Assembly (NCBI RefSeq): GCF_037081775.1
Contig: NZ_JBAMHQ010000001.1
Coordinates: forward strand, 744,001 to 808,000
DNA from: Haladaptatus sp. ZSTT2
Lineage (GTDB): Archaea > Halobacteriota > Halobacteria > Halobacteriales > Halococcaceae
Reading direction: 5' to 3'
DNA: 64,000 nucleotides
In this document: positions 45,426-55,322 of the stretch, in pieces
Layout: every line of letters starts with the position of its first letter
How positions within the stretch are numbered: position 1 is the first letter of the stretch
The notes under the pieces: generated by a model
What the model was told of the DNA's origin: nothing
The model's input: only the letters and a program-made list of their open reading frames with translations
Databases searched by the model: none
Program-made: the position numbers and the translations under genes

Positions 45426-46976
45426 TCAGAGCGGGATGTTGCCGTGTTTGCGGTCTGGTTGGCTCTTGCGCTTCGTCCGGAGCATTTCGAGGTCGTTGAT
45501 GAGTCGTGGGCGGGTCTCCTGTGGCTCGATGACGTCGTCAACGTAGCCCTTCTCTGCGGCCTCGTACGGGTTGGCGAAGGCGTCGCGATACTCGTCGATG
45601 AGCTCTTGGCGCTTTGCCTCAACGTCGTCTGCGTTTGCGAGTTCCTTGCGGTAGAGGATGTTCACCGCGCCCTGTGGCCCCATCACCGCGAGTTCGGCGG
45701 TTGGCCAGGCGTAGTTCACGTCCGCACCGAGGTGCTTCGAGGCCATCACGTCGTACGCACCGCCGTAGGCTTTGCGCGTGATGACGGTCAGGAGGGGCAC
45801 GGTGGCTTCCGAGTAGGCGTAGAGAAGTTTTGCGCCGTGTTTGATGATGCCGCCGTGTTCTTGGTCGGTGCCGGGCATGAACCCGGGCACGTCCACGAAG
45901 GTGACGAGTGGGATGTTGAACGCGTCACAAAAGCGCACGAAGCGCGACCCCTTCAAGCTGGATTCGATGTCCAACGTCCCGGCGTTGATTTTCGGCTGGT
46001 TGGCGACGACGCCAACGGCGTGGCCGTCGAGTCGGGCGAAACCGATGACGATGTTGCGGGCGTACTTCTCTGCGACCTCGAAGAACGAGCCCTCGTCCAT
46101 CACACGGTCGATAACGTTCACGATGTCGTAGGGCTTCTGTGGCTGGTCAGGGACGACCTCTTTGAGTTCGTCGTCCATGCGCTCTGGGTCGTCCCACGGC
46201 TCGACACGCGGTGGGTCTTCGACGTTGTTCGAGGGCATGTACGAGAGCAGGCGACGGATGTCGTCTAAAGCTGCTTCCTCGTCTGCCGTCGAGAACTGGG
46301 CGACACCACTTTTCGTGTTGTGGGTTTTCGCGCCGCCGAGTTCTTCCATGGTAATCTCCTCGCCCGTGACGGTCTTGATGACCTCGGGGCCGGTAATCAT
46401 CATGTGGCTCGTGTCTTCGACCATCAGGATGAAGTCCGTGATGGCGGGTGAGTACACCGCACCGCCCGCACACGGCCCCATAATCGCCGAAATTTGTGGG
46501 ATGACGCCGGAGGCTTGCTGGTTGCGGTGGAAGATGTCCGCGTAGCCAGCAAGCGAGACGACGCCTTCCTGAATCCGCGCGCCAGCAGAGTCGTTCAAGC
46601 CGATGATGGGCGCGCCAACGTCCATGGCTTTGTCCATCACTTTCACGACTTTCTCTGCGAACACTTCGCCGAGCGACCCGCCGAAGACGGTGAAGTCGTG
46701 GGCAAAGACGAAGACGGTGCGCCCGTCAACCTCGCCGTAGCCGGTCACGACGCCGTCGCCGGGAATCTGCTCTTCTTCCATCCCGAAGTTGTGCGACCGG
46801 TGGGTGCGCAGCTGGTCAAACTCGGTGAAGGTGTCCTCATCGAGGAAGTAGTCGATGCGCTCGCGCGCCGTCATCTTCCCCTTCTCGTGTTGGGCTTCGA
46901 TTCGGTCTTCGCCGCCACCAAGGAGCGCTTCCTCGTGCTTCTCACGCAACTCAGAGATCTTCTCTTCCATCGTCAT
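45426..46976 (-). CDS. pccB: Acyl-CoA carboxylase beta (carboxyltransferase) subunit
   Basis: The 516-residue carboxyltransferase opens [19 protein letters not shown] and has the acyl-CoA site ([37 protein letters not shown]). The second half-domain holds the biotin site ([41 protein letters not shown]). These match the propionyl-CoA carboxylase beta family. It is the first gene of the operon; an ATG at 46976 with a second in-frame ATG two codons later. Confidence 0.95.
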   Translation of the reverse strand: MTMEEKISELREKHEEALLGGGEDRIEAQHEKGKMTARERIDYFLDEDTFTEFDQLRTHRSHNFGMEEEQIPGDGVVTGYGEVDGRTVFVFAHDFTVFGGSLGEVFAEKVVKVMDKAMDVGAPIIGLNDSAGARIQEGVVSLAGYADIFHRNQQASGVIPQISAIMGPCAGGAVYSPAITDFILMVEDTSHMMITGPEVIKTVTGEEITMEELGGAKTHNTKSGVAQFSTADEEAALDDIRRLLSYMPSNNVEDPPRVEPWDDPERMDDELKEVVPDQPQKPYDIVNVIDRVMDEGSFFEVAEKYARNIVIGFARLDGHAVGVVANQPKINAGTLDIESSLKGSRFVRFCDAFNIPLVTFVDVPGFMPGTDQEHGGIIKHGAKLLYAYSEATVPLLTVITRKAYGGAYDVMASKHLGADVNYAWPTAELAVMGPQGAVNILYRKELANADDVEAKRQELIDEYRDAFANPYEAAEKGYVDDVIEPQETRPRLINDLEMLRTKRKSQPDRKHGNIPL

Positions 46977-47075
46977 GGGGACTCACTCCAAACCGAATAC
47001 ATGCTACATCGATACAGAAGCGCCCCAAAAAGGATTCCGTAAAGAGGCAAATGTCTGTTCGACAGCTGTCGAAGA

Positions 47076-48506
47076 TTACAGCACCGAGGTCGGCCTGCGC
47101 AGGCCGAAAAAGGCGACGAGACCGATGACGGCGCTGAGAAGAAGCGTCATCCACGTCTCAACGGAGCCGGTGAGGCTGAGTGCCCCAAAGATGCCGGTCA
47201 GGAGGGTGAACAGCAAGAACAGCGGCAGGACGACGCCCACGGCGAACAGCCACGGCGTGGCGAGTGACTTGCCGAAGTCAGAGGCCCCTTTTGCGAACTC
47301 GGCTGCGGCGTCGCGGCCGAGCACCCAGCCAACGAACAGCAAGAACGCGAGAATCCCGGCGGTGAGCATCAGGTCGACGAGCGTGCCCGCGATGAAGCCG
47401 AACACGGCGGGGCGAAGCGCGTTGACGGTCATGATAACCGAGACGAATACGAGCAGGCCACCGGTTGCATAAGCGCGTTCGACGCCGAACTCGTCAACGA
47501 GGAAGGAGACGGGGATTTCGAGCATACTGATGGAACTCGACAGCGCCGCGAGCGCGACGACGCCGAAAAACAGCGTCGCAACGAGCGGACCAATCTCGAT
47601 GCCAGCAACGGGCGGCAGGTTCGCAAACGCACCAGCGATGCCGATGAACAGCGCGCCGGGGCCGCTCTGTGCTGCCATCTCGGGGGCGAAACTGAACAGG
47701 AGCGGGAACACGACGAGCCCGGCGAGCACGCCCACGAACGTGTTGAGCACCGCGATGGCGGAGCCGTCGAACGGGAGCGAGCGGTCTTCACCGAGATACG
47801 AGGCGTAGGTGATCATCGTCCCTGCGCCCACCGAAAGCGTGAACAGCGCCTGTCCGGCGGCGGCAGGAAGGATGCTGAGGAAGTTTTCGCTGAGGTACGT
47901 CCAGTCAGCGCCGAGGTAGAAGGCGTAGCCCTCCGCGGCGTTCGGCTGGAAGAAGGCCCAGAGCGCGAAGGCGATGAGCAGGATGACGATGGCGGGCATC
48001 ATCACCTTCGTCGCCAATTCGATGCCCTTGCGGATGCCCGCAAAGACGATGAGCGCCGTCAAGACGAGAAAGAGCAGGCCAAAGCCGACGGCTCCGATCG
48101 TCCCGAAGGAGATGGCGTCGTAGAACGCGCCGGGAGAGCCGAAGTATGCGCCAGTTGGGCTCGCGACGAGGTAGCGGAGAATCCACCCGCCGACCACGCT
48201 GTAAAACGAGAGAAGGACGACGGCGGTGATGACGCTGAAGCCACCGACGAACTCCCACGCCCGCGACCCGGAGAGCTCTCGCATCGCGCCGACAGGGTTG
48301 CGTTTTGCACGCCGGCCGATGACGAACTCACCGAGCAGGCCGGGGACGCCAACGAGGAGGACGATACCGAGATAAACGATAAGAAATGCGCTGCCACCGT
48401 TTTCAGCCGTCATCCACGGGAATCGCCAGATGTTCCCGAGTCCAACGGCGCTGCCGACAGCCGCGAGAATGAACCCAATTTGGGTTGCCCAGGTTTCTCG
48501 TGTCAT
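47076..48506 (-). CDS. Sodium-dependent NSS-family transporter, copy 1
   Basis: The 476-residue protein has about twelve transmembrane helices and starts RETWATQIGFILAAVGSAVGLGNIWRFPWMTAENGG, the sodium and substrate binding signature of the SNF/LeuT family. It carries amino acids or related solutes with Na+, fitting a high-salt habitat. The ATG at 48506 puts the signature at residue 3; the frame from 48530 adds eight less likely residues. A second NSS gene follows upstream on the same strand. Confidence 0.93.
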   Translation of the reverse strand: MTRETWATQIGFILAAVGSAVGLGNIWRFPWMTAENGGSAFLIVYLGIVLLVGVPGLLGEFVIGRRAKRNPVGAMRELSGSRAWEFVGGFSVITAVVLLSFYSVVGGWILRYLVASPTGAYFGSPGAFYDAISFGTIGAVGFGLLFLVLTALIVFAGIRKGIELATKVMMPAIVILLIAFALWAFFQPNAAEGYAFYLGADWTYLSENFLSILPAAAGQALFTLSVGAGTMITYASYLGEDRSLPFDGSAIAVLNTFVGVLAGLVVFPLLFSFAPEMAAQSGPGALFIGIAGAFANLPPVAGIEIGPLVATLFFGVVALAALSSSISMLEIPVSFLVDEFGVERAYATGGLLVFVSVIMTVNALRPAVFGFIAGTLVDLMLTAGILAFLLFVGWVLGRDAAAEFAKGASDFGKSLATPWLFAVGVVLPLFLLFTLLTGIFGALSLTGSVETWMTLLLSAVIGLVAFFGLRRPTSVL

Positions 48507-48630
48507 TGTCGCGCACTCACCAAGGCGCACCTAAGTGACTTTCGAGTTTCAACCCATCAATCCGGCAATAGCATGGCAGTACAGCCGCTCAGACGGCCGG
48601 TTTGGGCGAAACGTTTGTGAGGTTTGGGGG

Positions 48631-49968
48631 TTAGAGCGGCGGCATGATGCCTTTCTCCAGAAGCGTCTGGATCCCAAATCCGAGGGTCACGATGACGCCG
48701 AGGAGAACGACCGTTCGAACCGTCCAAAGCCACGTGGTGCTGAACGTCGTCCGATTCCGCATGCCCTTGAGGAGTTCTCGACTCGCATCGCCACCGAGAA
48801 CCCAACCAACGAAGAACAGGAGCAGAAGAACTCCGAACGGCAGGAGGAACTTGTAGGCAAGCGTGTCGAACCAGCCGAGCCACGCGATGTCGAGCGCAGA
48901 CGGGATGCCAAGGGCGAAGATGATGCCCCCGACGCCGAGTGCGGCGGGCTTGCGGCCGACGTCGTAGTGGTCAACGATGTACGCGACGACCACTTCAAGG
49001 AGGCTGATAGCCGAGGAGAGCGCGGCGATGAGCACGACGCCGAAGAAGATGACGCCGACTATTCGGCCGAGTCCACCGAGGTCGGCAAAGGCGCTCGCCA
49101 CGGCGACGAACAGCGCGCCGGGGCCGCTCGTGTTCGGGTCGATGCCCTGTGCGAACAGGAGCGGGAACACGACAAGCCCGGCGAGAATCCCGACGAGCGA
49201 ATTCAGGAAGACAATCGTGAGGCCGTCTTTGGCGAGGTTGTCGTCGTTGCCGAGGTAGGAGGCGTAGGTAATCATCGCGCCCATGCCGAGTGAGAGCGAG
49301 AAGAACGCCTGTCCGACGGCGAACGGCACGATTTCGGTGAAGTTCGCCCGGAGCGTCCCGAGGTCAGGATTGAGGAAGTAGCCGTAAGCGTCCATCGCGG
49401 CGCTCGGGTTGTTCACATACGCGAACCCGGCGAGGCCGACGAGGATGAGCGCAATCGAGGGAACCATCAGCTTCGTGGCTTTCTCGATGCCGCCTTCGAT
49501 GCCGAAGGCGACGATGCCGATGGTGATGGCCATGAACACGGCGTGGAGCGCGAGCGCCTCTGGCCCCATCGAAATCGTCCCGAAGTACGTGCCAGGGTCG
49601 GCGAAGTACGCGCCGGTGACGCTCCCGCCGAGGTAGCGAAGCACCCAGCCACCGACGACGGAGTAGTACGACAGAATCCAGAAGCCGGTAAAGAGGCCGA
49701 GCGCGCCGACGACGCGCCAGTTTTTGAAGCCGAGTTTTTTGAACGCGCTAATCGTGTTCAGGTTGGTTCGTCGGCCGATGACGAACTCTGCGAGCATCGC
49801 CGGGAAGCCAATGGCGATTGCCGCGCCGATGTAGACGACGAGGAATGCTGCCCCGCCGTTGGTCGCCGTTTTGAACGGGAACTGCCAGAGGTTTCCGAGG
49901 CCGACGGCACTGCCGACGGCCGCAAGGATAAATCCCATCCGCGTTGCCCATGTCTCTCTTTCACTCAT
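48631..49968 (-). CDS. Sodium-dependent NSS-family transporter, copy 2
   Basis: The 445-residue protein starts SERETWATRMGFILAAVGSAVGLGNLWQFPFKTATNGG, nearly the same N-terminus as copy 1. It has LNSLVGILAGLVVFPLLFAQG and SALSSAISLLEVVVAYIVDH in matching positions. It is a tandem paralogue, probably from a duplication, but with enough divergence to suggest different substrates. Palindromic sequences lie in its upstream region. Confidence 0.93.
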   Translation of the reverse strand: MSERETWATRMGFILAAVGSAVGLGNLWQFPFKTATNGGAAFLVVYIGAAIAIGFPAMLAEFVIGRRTNLNTISAFKKLGFKNWRVVGALGLFTGFWILSYYSVVGGWVLRYLGGSVTGAYFADPGTYFGTISMGPEALALHAVFMAITIGIVAFGIEGGIEKATKLMVPSIALILVGLAGFAYVNNPSAAMDAYGYFLNPDLGTLRANFTEIVPFAVGQAFFSLSLGMGAMITYASYLGNDDNLAKDGLTIVFLNSLVGILAGLVVFPLLFAQGIDPNTSGPGALFVAVASAFADLGGLGRIVGVIFFGVVLIAALSSAISLLEVVVAYIVDHYDVGRKPAALGVGGIIFALGIPSALDIAWLGWFDTLAYKFLLPFGVLLLLFFVGWVLGGDASRELLKGMRNRTTFSTTWLWTVRTVVLLGVIVTLGFGIQTLLEKGIMPPL

Positions 49969-50337
49969 GTGTGAAACCCCCTATCAGTATGGGTCAAATA
50001 AGTGTCTCGATTTGTCGTGACTTACCAAACATCTGACTGGTATGTTTGTCATTCGAACATATGTGAAATGCACACACAGAACGAGTGTCAGAGCATGCCA
50101 AGACACCACAGGACACAAAATTGACAATCATATTATGATTGGGAATCGCAACCAGTGAATCTAGTGGTCAAATTACTTGGCAGAATGCAAATATTGCTCG
50201 AACCAACATTTGGATTCAGCGGTGTCCGGTGTGGTGGCGTCTGGAGCGTAAGTTACAGAGAAATAATTTCTGGAAAAAGAGAGATGTGTTCACCGCTGTG
50301 GGGTAGTGGTTCTGAGAAGGCGACGAGAATTGAAGCG
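49969..50337. other. Gene-free AT-richer interval with two palindromes
   Basis: This 369-bp interval between the NSS transporter (minus) and the end of the SDR gene contains no convincing ORF; a short plus frame here merely runs into the SDR antisense strand. It holds a perfect 17-bp palindrome (CAATCATA-T-TATGATTG, 50125-50141) and a 6-bp inverted repeat TATGTT/AACATA (50041-50061). Both are in position to control the transporter. Confidence 0.6.
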
Positions 50338-51036
50338 TCAGGCTTCACCGTACACCGGCACCGCCGCGCCGCTCGTCACGTCCGCGGCGTCGCTGCAGAG
50401 GAACATGATGACGCGGGCGATTTCAGCGGGTTTGACCCATTTGTCGTGGTCTGAATCGGGCATCGCCTCGCGGTTTGCGGGCGTGTCGATGACGCTCGGC
50501 ATGATGGCGTTTGCTCTGACGACTCCTTTGTTCTCCTCGGCGATGGTTTCGGTGAGCAGGCGCACGCCGGCTTTCGCGGCGCGGTAGGGGCCGTCGCCTG
50601 TGCCGCCTTCGAGTGAGGCGCGGGCGCTCGTGGAGACGATTGCGCCGTCCGTCTCTTTCAGGTGGGGAATCGCGTGTTTGCTGGCGAGGAACATCGTCTT
50701 CAGGTTGACGTTGAACAGCATGTCGAAGGTGTCCACGTCGGTTTCGTCGATGGGCGTCCCGCCGTTCCACGTTCCCGCGATGTTCACGAGGCAGTCGAGT
50801 TGCCCGTGGTCAGCGACGATTTTCGAGAAAGTCGATTCGACCGTTTTCTCGTCGGTGAAATCACCCTCGTAGAAGTGGACGCCCGCGACGAGCGTGCCCG
50901 ATTCTGGTTCCACCACGTCCGCCGCACAGACGGTGGCTCCCTTTCTTGAAAATTCGTTTGCGACGGTGCTCCCGAGCGCGCCGCTCGCGCCGGTCACGAC
51001 GACGACCCTCCCCGAAAAGTCGAACTCGACACTCAT
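50338..51036 (-). CDS. Short-chain dehydrogenase/reductase
   Basis: The 232-residue Rossmann enzyme has the NAD(P) loop VVVTGASGALGSTVAN, VNIAGTWNGG and the catalytic Tyr-Lys in GPYRAAKAGVRLL, with Ser in IVSTSARAS. A tail of SDAADVTSGAAVPVYGEA is typical of the classical subfamily. Product and cofactor are unclear. The start at 51036 (MSVEFDFSGRVVV) is preferred to the longer serine/arginine-rich frame. The quinone oxidoreductase gene lies 41 bp away on the same strand. Confidence 0.9.
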   Translation of the reverse strand: MSVEFDFSGRVVVVTGASGALGSTVANEFSRKGATVCAADVVEPESGTLVAGVHFYEGDFTDEKTVESTFSKIVADHGQLDCLVNIAGTWNGGTPIDETDVDTFDMLFNVNLKTMFLASKHAIPHLKETDGAIVSTSARASLEGGTGDGPYRAAKAGVRLLTETIAEENKGVVRANAIMPSVIDTPANREAMPDSDHDKWVKPAEIARVIMFLCSDAADVTSGAAVPVYGEA

Positions 51037-51076
51037 GGCTACTGGTTGGCGTGGAAACAGGATAAAGGTGGGCTGG

Positions 51077-52033
51077 TTACGGCGTGACGACGAGTTTCCC
51101 GAGGAAGCTCTCATCGAGGACGGCGTCGTGGGCCGCGGCGATCTCATCGAGCGGGTAGGTGTCGTAGACGAGCGGCGTGAGTTTGCCGCTGTCCATCAGC
51201 GTGCCGAGTCGTTTGAGGACGGTACCGACGTCGGGCGTGTTGAACATCGAGACGTGGTGCACCGAGAGCGCTTTCGCGCGGGCGGCGGGCACGCTCGGGA
51301 AGGTGGCTTGAGCTTCTTCGTTCCCGATAGCGACGATGCGTGCGCCCTTCGCCGCCACCTCGCAGTCGAGCGGGAGGTACTCGTCGAGGCGGTGGTCGAG
51401 AATCACGTCGGGTTTTCCTGCGTCTTCGATTGCTTCCTGTAAGTCGTCGCGGGCGTAGTTGAGCACTACATCCGCACCCAGTTCTTCGAGTGTGTCATGG
51501 TACTTCGGAGAGGCCGTGGTGACCACGCGTGCGCCGGTAGCACTCGCGATTTGGACGGCCATGTGGCCAACGCCGCCGCTGCCGCCGTGGATGAGCACCG
51601 TCTCTGCGGGTTCGAGATTTGCTGTTGCGATGAGTGACTGCCACGCGGTGACGCCGACGAGCGCGGCCCCGGCGGCTTCCGCGAACGAAACGGATTCGGG
51701 GAGCGGCGCGGCCATCTCGGTGGGGACGACGACGTACTCAGCACAGGTTCCCTGCAGCCAATTGCCGAGGGCGGTGGCGTAGATTTCGTCGCCTGCTTTG
51801 AACTCGGTGACGCCGTCGCCGACTGCGGTTACGACGCCCGCCACGTCGGAGCCGGGAATCCACGGCAGTGAGGCGGGCTTGTACGCCCCCTCGCGGAAGT
51901 AGGTGTCCACCGGGTTGATACCGGCGGCGTGGACGGCGACGAGCAGTTCTCCTTTGTCGGGTTCGGGACGCATGACCTCCTCGGTCTGGAGGACGTCCGA
52001 CCCACCGTATTCGTGGTAACGTACAGCGCGCAT
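51077..52033 (-). CDS. NADPH:quinone reductase / zeta-crystallin-like MDR protein
   Basis: The 318-residue medium-chain dehydrogenase lacks the zinc ligands of alcohol dehydrogenases. It shows AAGINPVDTYFREG, PWIPGSDVAGVV, GVTAWQSL, and the NADPH loop LIHGGSGGVGHMAVQ. This is the quinone oxidoreductase branch (one-electron quinone reduction or enone reduction). The ATG at 52033 is the family start (MRAVRYHEYGGSDVL). Confidence 0.93.
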   Translation of the reverse strand: MRAVRYHEYGGSDVLQTEEVMRPEPDKGELLVAVHAAGINPVDTYFREGAYKPASLPWIPGSDVAGVVTAVGDGVTEFKAGDEIYATALGNWLQGTCAEYVVVPTEMAAPLPESVSFAEAAGAALVGVTAWQSLIATANLEPAETVLIHGGSGGVGHMAVQIASATGARVVTTASPKYHDTLEELGADVVLNYARDDLQEAIEDAGKPDVILDHRLDEYLPLDCEVAAKGARIVAIGNEEAQATFPSVPAARAKALSVHHVSMFNTPDVGTVLKRLGTLMDSGKLTPLVYDTYPLDEIAAAHDAVLDESFLGKLVVTP

Positions 52034-52215
52034 GGCAACGTGAACGTGCGCACCGTGGAAAAGCGTGACCAATCAGGAGAACGGTTCGCTGTGTGCCCCA
52101 ACCGTGTGAACTGCGCACAGTTCACGCAGATATTGCCACGCGGCGACGGTAGCGGCAATAACCGGCAGTCGGAATGAAAGGGATTTAAGCGACGTGTTCA
52201 CACGCTAGTATACGT

Positions 52216-53358
52216 ATGAAGCTGCACGAGTATCAAGCGAAGGATATCTTCGCAAACGCGGGGATTCCAACGCCAGACTCGGAGCTCGCAACCACCGTAG
52301 ACGAGGTTGTTGAAGCTGCTGGGTCGCTTGGTTATCCCGTAGCGGTGAAGGCCCAAGTTCACGTCGGTGGTCGTGGCAAGGCCGGAGGCATCAAACTCGT
52401 TTCCGACGAAGACGAGGCACGAGAGGCTGCCGACGCAATTCTCGGCATGGACCTCAAAGGCTACACCGTCGAGAGCGTTCTCGTCGAGGAAGCCGTCGAC
52501 TTCGTCGATGAACTCTACGTCGGCGTGACGATGGACCGCGGCGAGGGCAAGCCCGTGGCAATGGTCTCGACGAAAGGTGGGGTCAACATCGAAGAGGTCG
52601 CAGAAGAAACCCCTGAAGCCATCGCCCGCGAACACATCGACCCGGCGTTTGGCATGCACCCATACCAGGCCCGTCGCGCCGTCTACGGCGCTGGTGTGGA
52701 CGCAGACGTCGCCCGACAGGTCTCCTCGATTCTCCAGACGCTGTTCCAGCTCTGGGACGACAAGGACGCGAGCGACATCGAAGTCAACCCGCTGATGGTC
52801 ACCTCGGACAACGAGGTCATCGCGGCAGACGCCGTCATGAACATCGACGACGACGCGCTGTTCCGCCAGCCAGACCTCGCGGAACTCGAAGAAGAAGCCT
52901 ACGAGGACGACTTAGAGCGCAAAGCCGGCGAGTACGGCTTTGACTACGTCCGTCTCTCCGGCAACGTCGGCATCATCGGCAACGGTGCGGGCCTCGTCAT
53001 GACGACGCTCGACCTCGTTGACTACTACGGCGGCAAGCCAGCCAACTTCCTCGACATCGGTGGCGGGGCAAAGGCCGCCCGCGTGGCGAACGCACTGGAC
53101 ATGGTCTTTTCGGACCCGAACGTCGATTCGGTCGTCTTCAACATCTTCGGCGGCATCACCCGCGGCGACGAGGTGGCGAAGGGGATCAACGAAGCGCTCG
53201 AAAGCTTCGACGAGATTCCAAAGCCCGTCATCGTCCGACTCGCCGGGACGAACGCCAAAGAGGGCATGGAGATTCTGAACACCGACCTCGTGCAGGTCGA
53301 AGGCACGCTTGAATCGGCCGTCCAAGCGGCTGTTGCACGCGCAGAGGAGGTTCAATAA
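52216..53358 (+). CDS. sucC: Succinate--CoA ligase beta subunit
   Basis: The 380-residue ATP-grasp subunit starts [25 protein letters not shown]. It shows [18 protein letters not shown], the ATP-grasp [13 protein letters not shown] to [14 protein letters not shown] region and [20 protein letters not shown] near the CoA-binding end. It makes ATP (or GTP) from succinyl-CoA in the TCA cycle. It is the first gene of the sucCD operon; the ATG of sucD shares a base with its stop. Confidence 0.97.
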   Translation: MKLHEYQAKDIFANAGIPTPDSELATTVDEVVEAAGSLGYPVAVKAQVHVGGRGKAGGIKLVSDEDEAREAADAILGMDLKGYTVESVLVEEAVDFVDELYVGVTMDRGEGKPVAMVSTKGGVNIEEVAEETPEAIAREHIDPAFGMHPYQARRAVYGAGVDADVARQVSSILQTLFQLWDDKDASDIEVNPLMVTSDNEVIAADAVMNIDDDALFRQPDLAELEEEAYEDDLERKAGEYGFDYVRLSGNVGIIGNGAGLVMTTLDLVDYYGGKPANFLDIGGGAKAARVANALDMVFSDPNVDSVVFNIFGGITRGDEVAKGINEALESFDEIPKPVIVRLAGTNAKEGMEILNTDLVQVEGTLESAVQAAVARAEEVQ

Positions 53359-54227
53359 TGAGTGTATTTGTCGATAAGGACACCCGCGTCGTCGTCCAAG
53401 GGATTACGGGCGGCGAAGGGAAGTTCCACACCGAACAGATGATGGAGTACGGGACGAACGTCGTTGCCGGTGCCGTGCCGGGCAAGGGCGGCCAAGAAGT
53501 GAGCGGCGTCCCCGTCTACGACACCGTGAGCGAAGCCGTCGAAGAAGAGGACGCAGACGCATCCGTCGTCTTCGTTCCACCGGCGTTCGCCGCAGACGCC
53601 ATCTTCGAAGCACTCGACTCCGAACTCGACCTGGTCGTCGCCATCACCGAAGGCGTCCCAACCCAGGACATGGCGAAGGTGTACAAGCGCCTCTCCGAGG
53701 TTGACACCCGCCTCATCGGGCCAAACTGTCCCGGCCTCATCACGCCCGGCGAAGCCAAACTCGGCATCCTGCCCGGCAACATCTTCTCCGAGGGCAACGT
53801 CGGTCTCGTCTCCCGCTCGGGAACGCTCACCTACCAAGTCGTGGACAGCCTGACCCAGCGCGGCATTGGCCAGACCACGGCAATCGGCATCGGTGGCGAC
53901 CCAATCATCGGCACGTCGTTCGTAGACGCCCTCGAAGCGTTCGAGAACGACCCCGAGACCGAAGCCGTCGTCATGTGCGGTGAAATCGGTGGCGAGGACG
54001 AAGAGGAAGCCGCCGCGTTCATCGCAGAGCACATGGATACGCCGGTCGCTGGCTTCATCGCCGGCCGCACCGCCCCACCAGGAAAGCGCATGGGCCACGC
54101 GGGCGCAATCGTCTCCGGGTCGGGGACGGGCACCGCAGAGTCAAAAATCAACGCGCTCAACGAGGCAGGCGCACCCGTCGGCGACACCCCTGAGGAAGTC
54201 GCAGACTACATCGAAGAGTTCCTCTAA
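53358..54227 (+). CDS. sucD: Succinate--CoA ligase alpha subunit
   Basis: The 289-residue subunit has the CoA-binding Rossmann part ([31 protein letters not shown]), [30 protein letters not shown] and the phospho-His in [16 protein letters not shown]. The start forms TAATG with the sucC stop, so the subunits are made in coupled fashion. A T-rich tract follows the stop. Confidence 0.97.
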   Translation: MSVFVDKDTRVVVQGITGGEGKFHTEQMMEYGTNVVAGAVPGKGGQEVSGVPVYDTVSEAVEEEDADASVVFVPPAFAADAIFEALDSELDLVVAITEGVPTQDMAKVYKRLSEVDTRLIGPNCPGLITPGEAKLGILPGNIFSEGNVGLVSRSGTLTYQVVDSLTQRGIGQTTAIGIGGDPIIGTSFVDALEAFENDPETEAVVMCGEIGGEDEEEAAAFIAEHMDTPVAGFIAGRTAPPGKRMGHAGAIVSGSGTGTAESKINALNEAGAPVGDTPEEVADYIEEFL

Positions 54228-54240
54228 ACCACCGTACTCG

Positions 54241-54254
54241 TTTTTTGCGTTTTG
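54241..54254 (+). terminator. T-rich terminator after sucCD
   Basis: The sequence TTTTTTGCGTTTTGC starts 14 bp after the sucD stop. Oligo-T runs without a needed hairpin are the usual archaeal termination signal. It lies opposite the A-run serving the convergent DUF378 gene. Confidence 0.5.
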
Positions 54255-54286
54255 CTCCGGAGCGGCCGCTCAGCGGGCGGTTGTCG

Positions 54287-54293
54287 AAAAAAA
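54287..54293 (-). terminator. T-run terminator of the DUF378 gene
   Basis: Seven consecutive A on the plus strand (T on the transcript) lie 7 bp beyond the DUF378 stop and fit an archaeal oligo-T terminator. Confidence 0.45.
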
Positions 54294-54299
54294 TCGGTC

Positions 54300-54569
54300 T
54301 TATGCGGGCTTTTCTGCCATCGGCTTCTCCGCGCGTGCGGAGTAGAGCTGGTACGCGAAGTACAGCTCGTAGACGCCCGCGAGGCCGACGAGGAGATAGA
54401 TGAGGTTCTCAAGCGTCGGAATCGAGCCGAAGATGAGGTTCACGACGTTCCAGTTGGCGTTGATGAAGCCCCCAATCCCGACGAGGCCCCAGTTAAGCGC
54501 ACCCACGATAACGAGGATGAGCGACGCCCAGTCGAGAATGTTTGCTCTAATTCTGCCTTCATACTGCAT
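54300..54569 (-). CDS. DUF378 small membrane protein
   Basis: The 89-residue protein has two transmembrane helices and the DUF378 motif LVIVGALNWGLVGIGGFINANWNVVNLIFGSIP. A second helix with LIYLLVGLAGVYELYFAYQL follows. The family is short and of unknown function, common in bacteria and haloarchaea. It is transcribed away from the gene-free region to its right. Confidence 0.92.
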   Translation of the reverse strand: MQYEGRIRANILDWASLILVIVGALNWGLVGIGGFINANWNVVNLIFGSIPTLENLIYLLVGLAGVYELYFAYQLYSARAEKPMAEKPA

Positions 54570-54771
54570 GGTTTAACACCGAATAAAAGAACGCAGTCTG
54601 AGGAGAAAAAGATGTCTCGTAAGCGTACATGATTGTCAGGTATTATCGTATACACGAGCGTATTGGATTTAATGTAGGTGTGAGTCAGTAACACGCCAAC
54701 AGTCGCTCGATTTACGCGGGCTATAACCCTCCGATTTTTGAGACACTCAGCAGGCGCTGAATAGGAGAAAG

Positions 54772-54778
54772 TATATCA
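54772..54778 (+). promoter_or_regulatory. TATA box for the candidate RNA
   Basis: TATATCA follows the purine-rich GGAGAAAG, a plausible BRE. Its centre is about 26 bp before the start of the first paired stem at 54801, the spacing expected of an archaeal promoter. Confidence 0.55.
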
Positions 54779-54796
54779 TAGAGCAGTTACCGATAC

Positions 54797-54970
54797 CGTC
54801 GGTTAGGCTGGCAGATTTGTGAACTATCTGGGGCAGATGTGGCAGTTCATGAAAAATTTGACTGGCGCTGGCGGACGCCAGTCGGGGTGGCTAACCCATA
54901 GTACAGCTTGCACGACCATGTTGGTCTAGTGGTAATCGTTCCGCGGGGGTTGTTCCTACCAACCACCCCC
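54797..54970 (+). ncRNA. Candidate structured small RNA with own promoter
   Basis: A stem GGTTAG/CTAACC (54801-54806/54891-54896) encloses two further stems as a three-way junction. The first is TGTGAACT/AGTTCATG (54818-54825/54844-54851, two G.U pairs) extended by ATCTG/CAGAT on a GGG loop (54826-54838). The second is the perfect GACTGGCG/CGCCAGTC (54860-54883). Two more hairpins follow: GACCA/TGGTC (54914-54926) and GGGGGTTG/CAACC-a-CCC (54945-54968). No ORF covers the region. GGCAGAT occurs twice (54810, 54832), so ATCTG can pair with either copy, an arrangement that could switch. I recognise no Rfam family; it is neither a tRNA nor RNase P or SRP RNA. Confidence 0.6.
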
Positions 54971-55322
54971 ACCGCAATCGGAGTTCGTTTCATGCATTAC
55001 AACACCACCAAAGACGATGCAGGTAATAAAAGTTCGCTATAAGGACAATAATAGGTCGTTTTAGTATCGAAGGGGCCTAGTAAATCCCACTATTGGAAAA
55101 CAAACATCCAAAATAACTCGCTGTAACTTCTCAAGAGTCGTTTTCTCCAAGTGTAGTGCTGCCAAAGGTTACACCTGACTGGTTTCTCCGTCGGGTACGG
55201 CGATGGACCACCGCACTCAATGAACGTGCCAACGAAAGAATCACACAATCAATCACGGCGGGACGGTAGAACGCGCACACACCCGCCGGGTGGTTTTCAG
55301 TCGGTGGCTCATTGTCCCGGTG
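54971..55322. other. Gene-free interval before the old-yellow-enzyme gene
   Basis: The interval is AT-richer than the genes around it and has several stop codons in all frames. Short frames near 55220 are arginine/histidine-rich and unlikely to be real. No strong promoter box or hairpin was found beyond the RNA at its left. Confidence 0.5.

Noticed and set aside
54915-54990. tRNA-like D-arm sequence (GTTGGTCTAGTGGTAATCG) in the gene-free region
   Set aside because: It resembles a tRNA D arm but has no matching acceptor stem or T arm; the local pairing (GACCA/TGGTC) fits the candidate RNA better.
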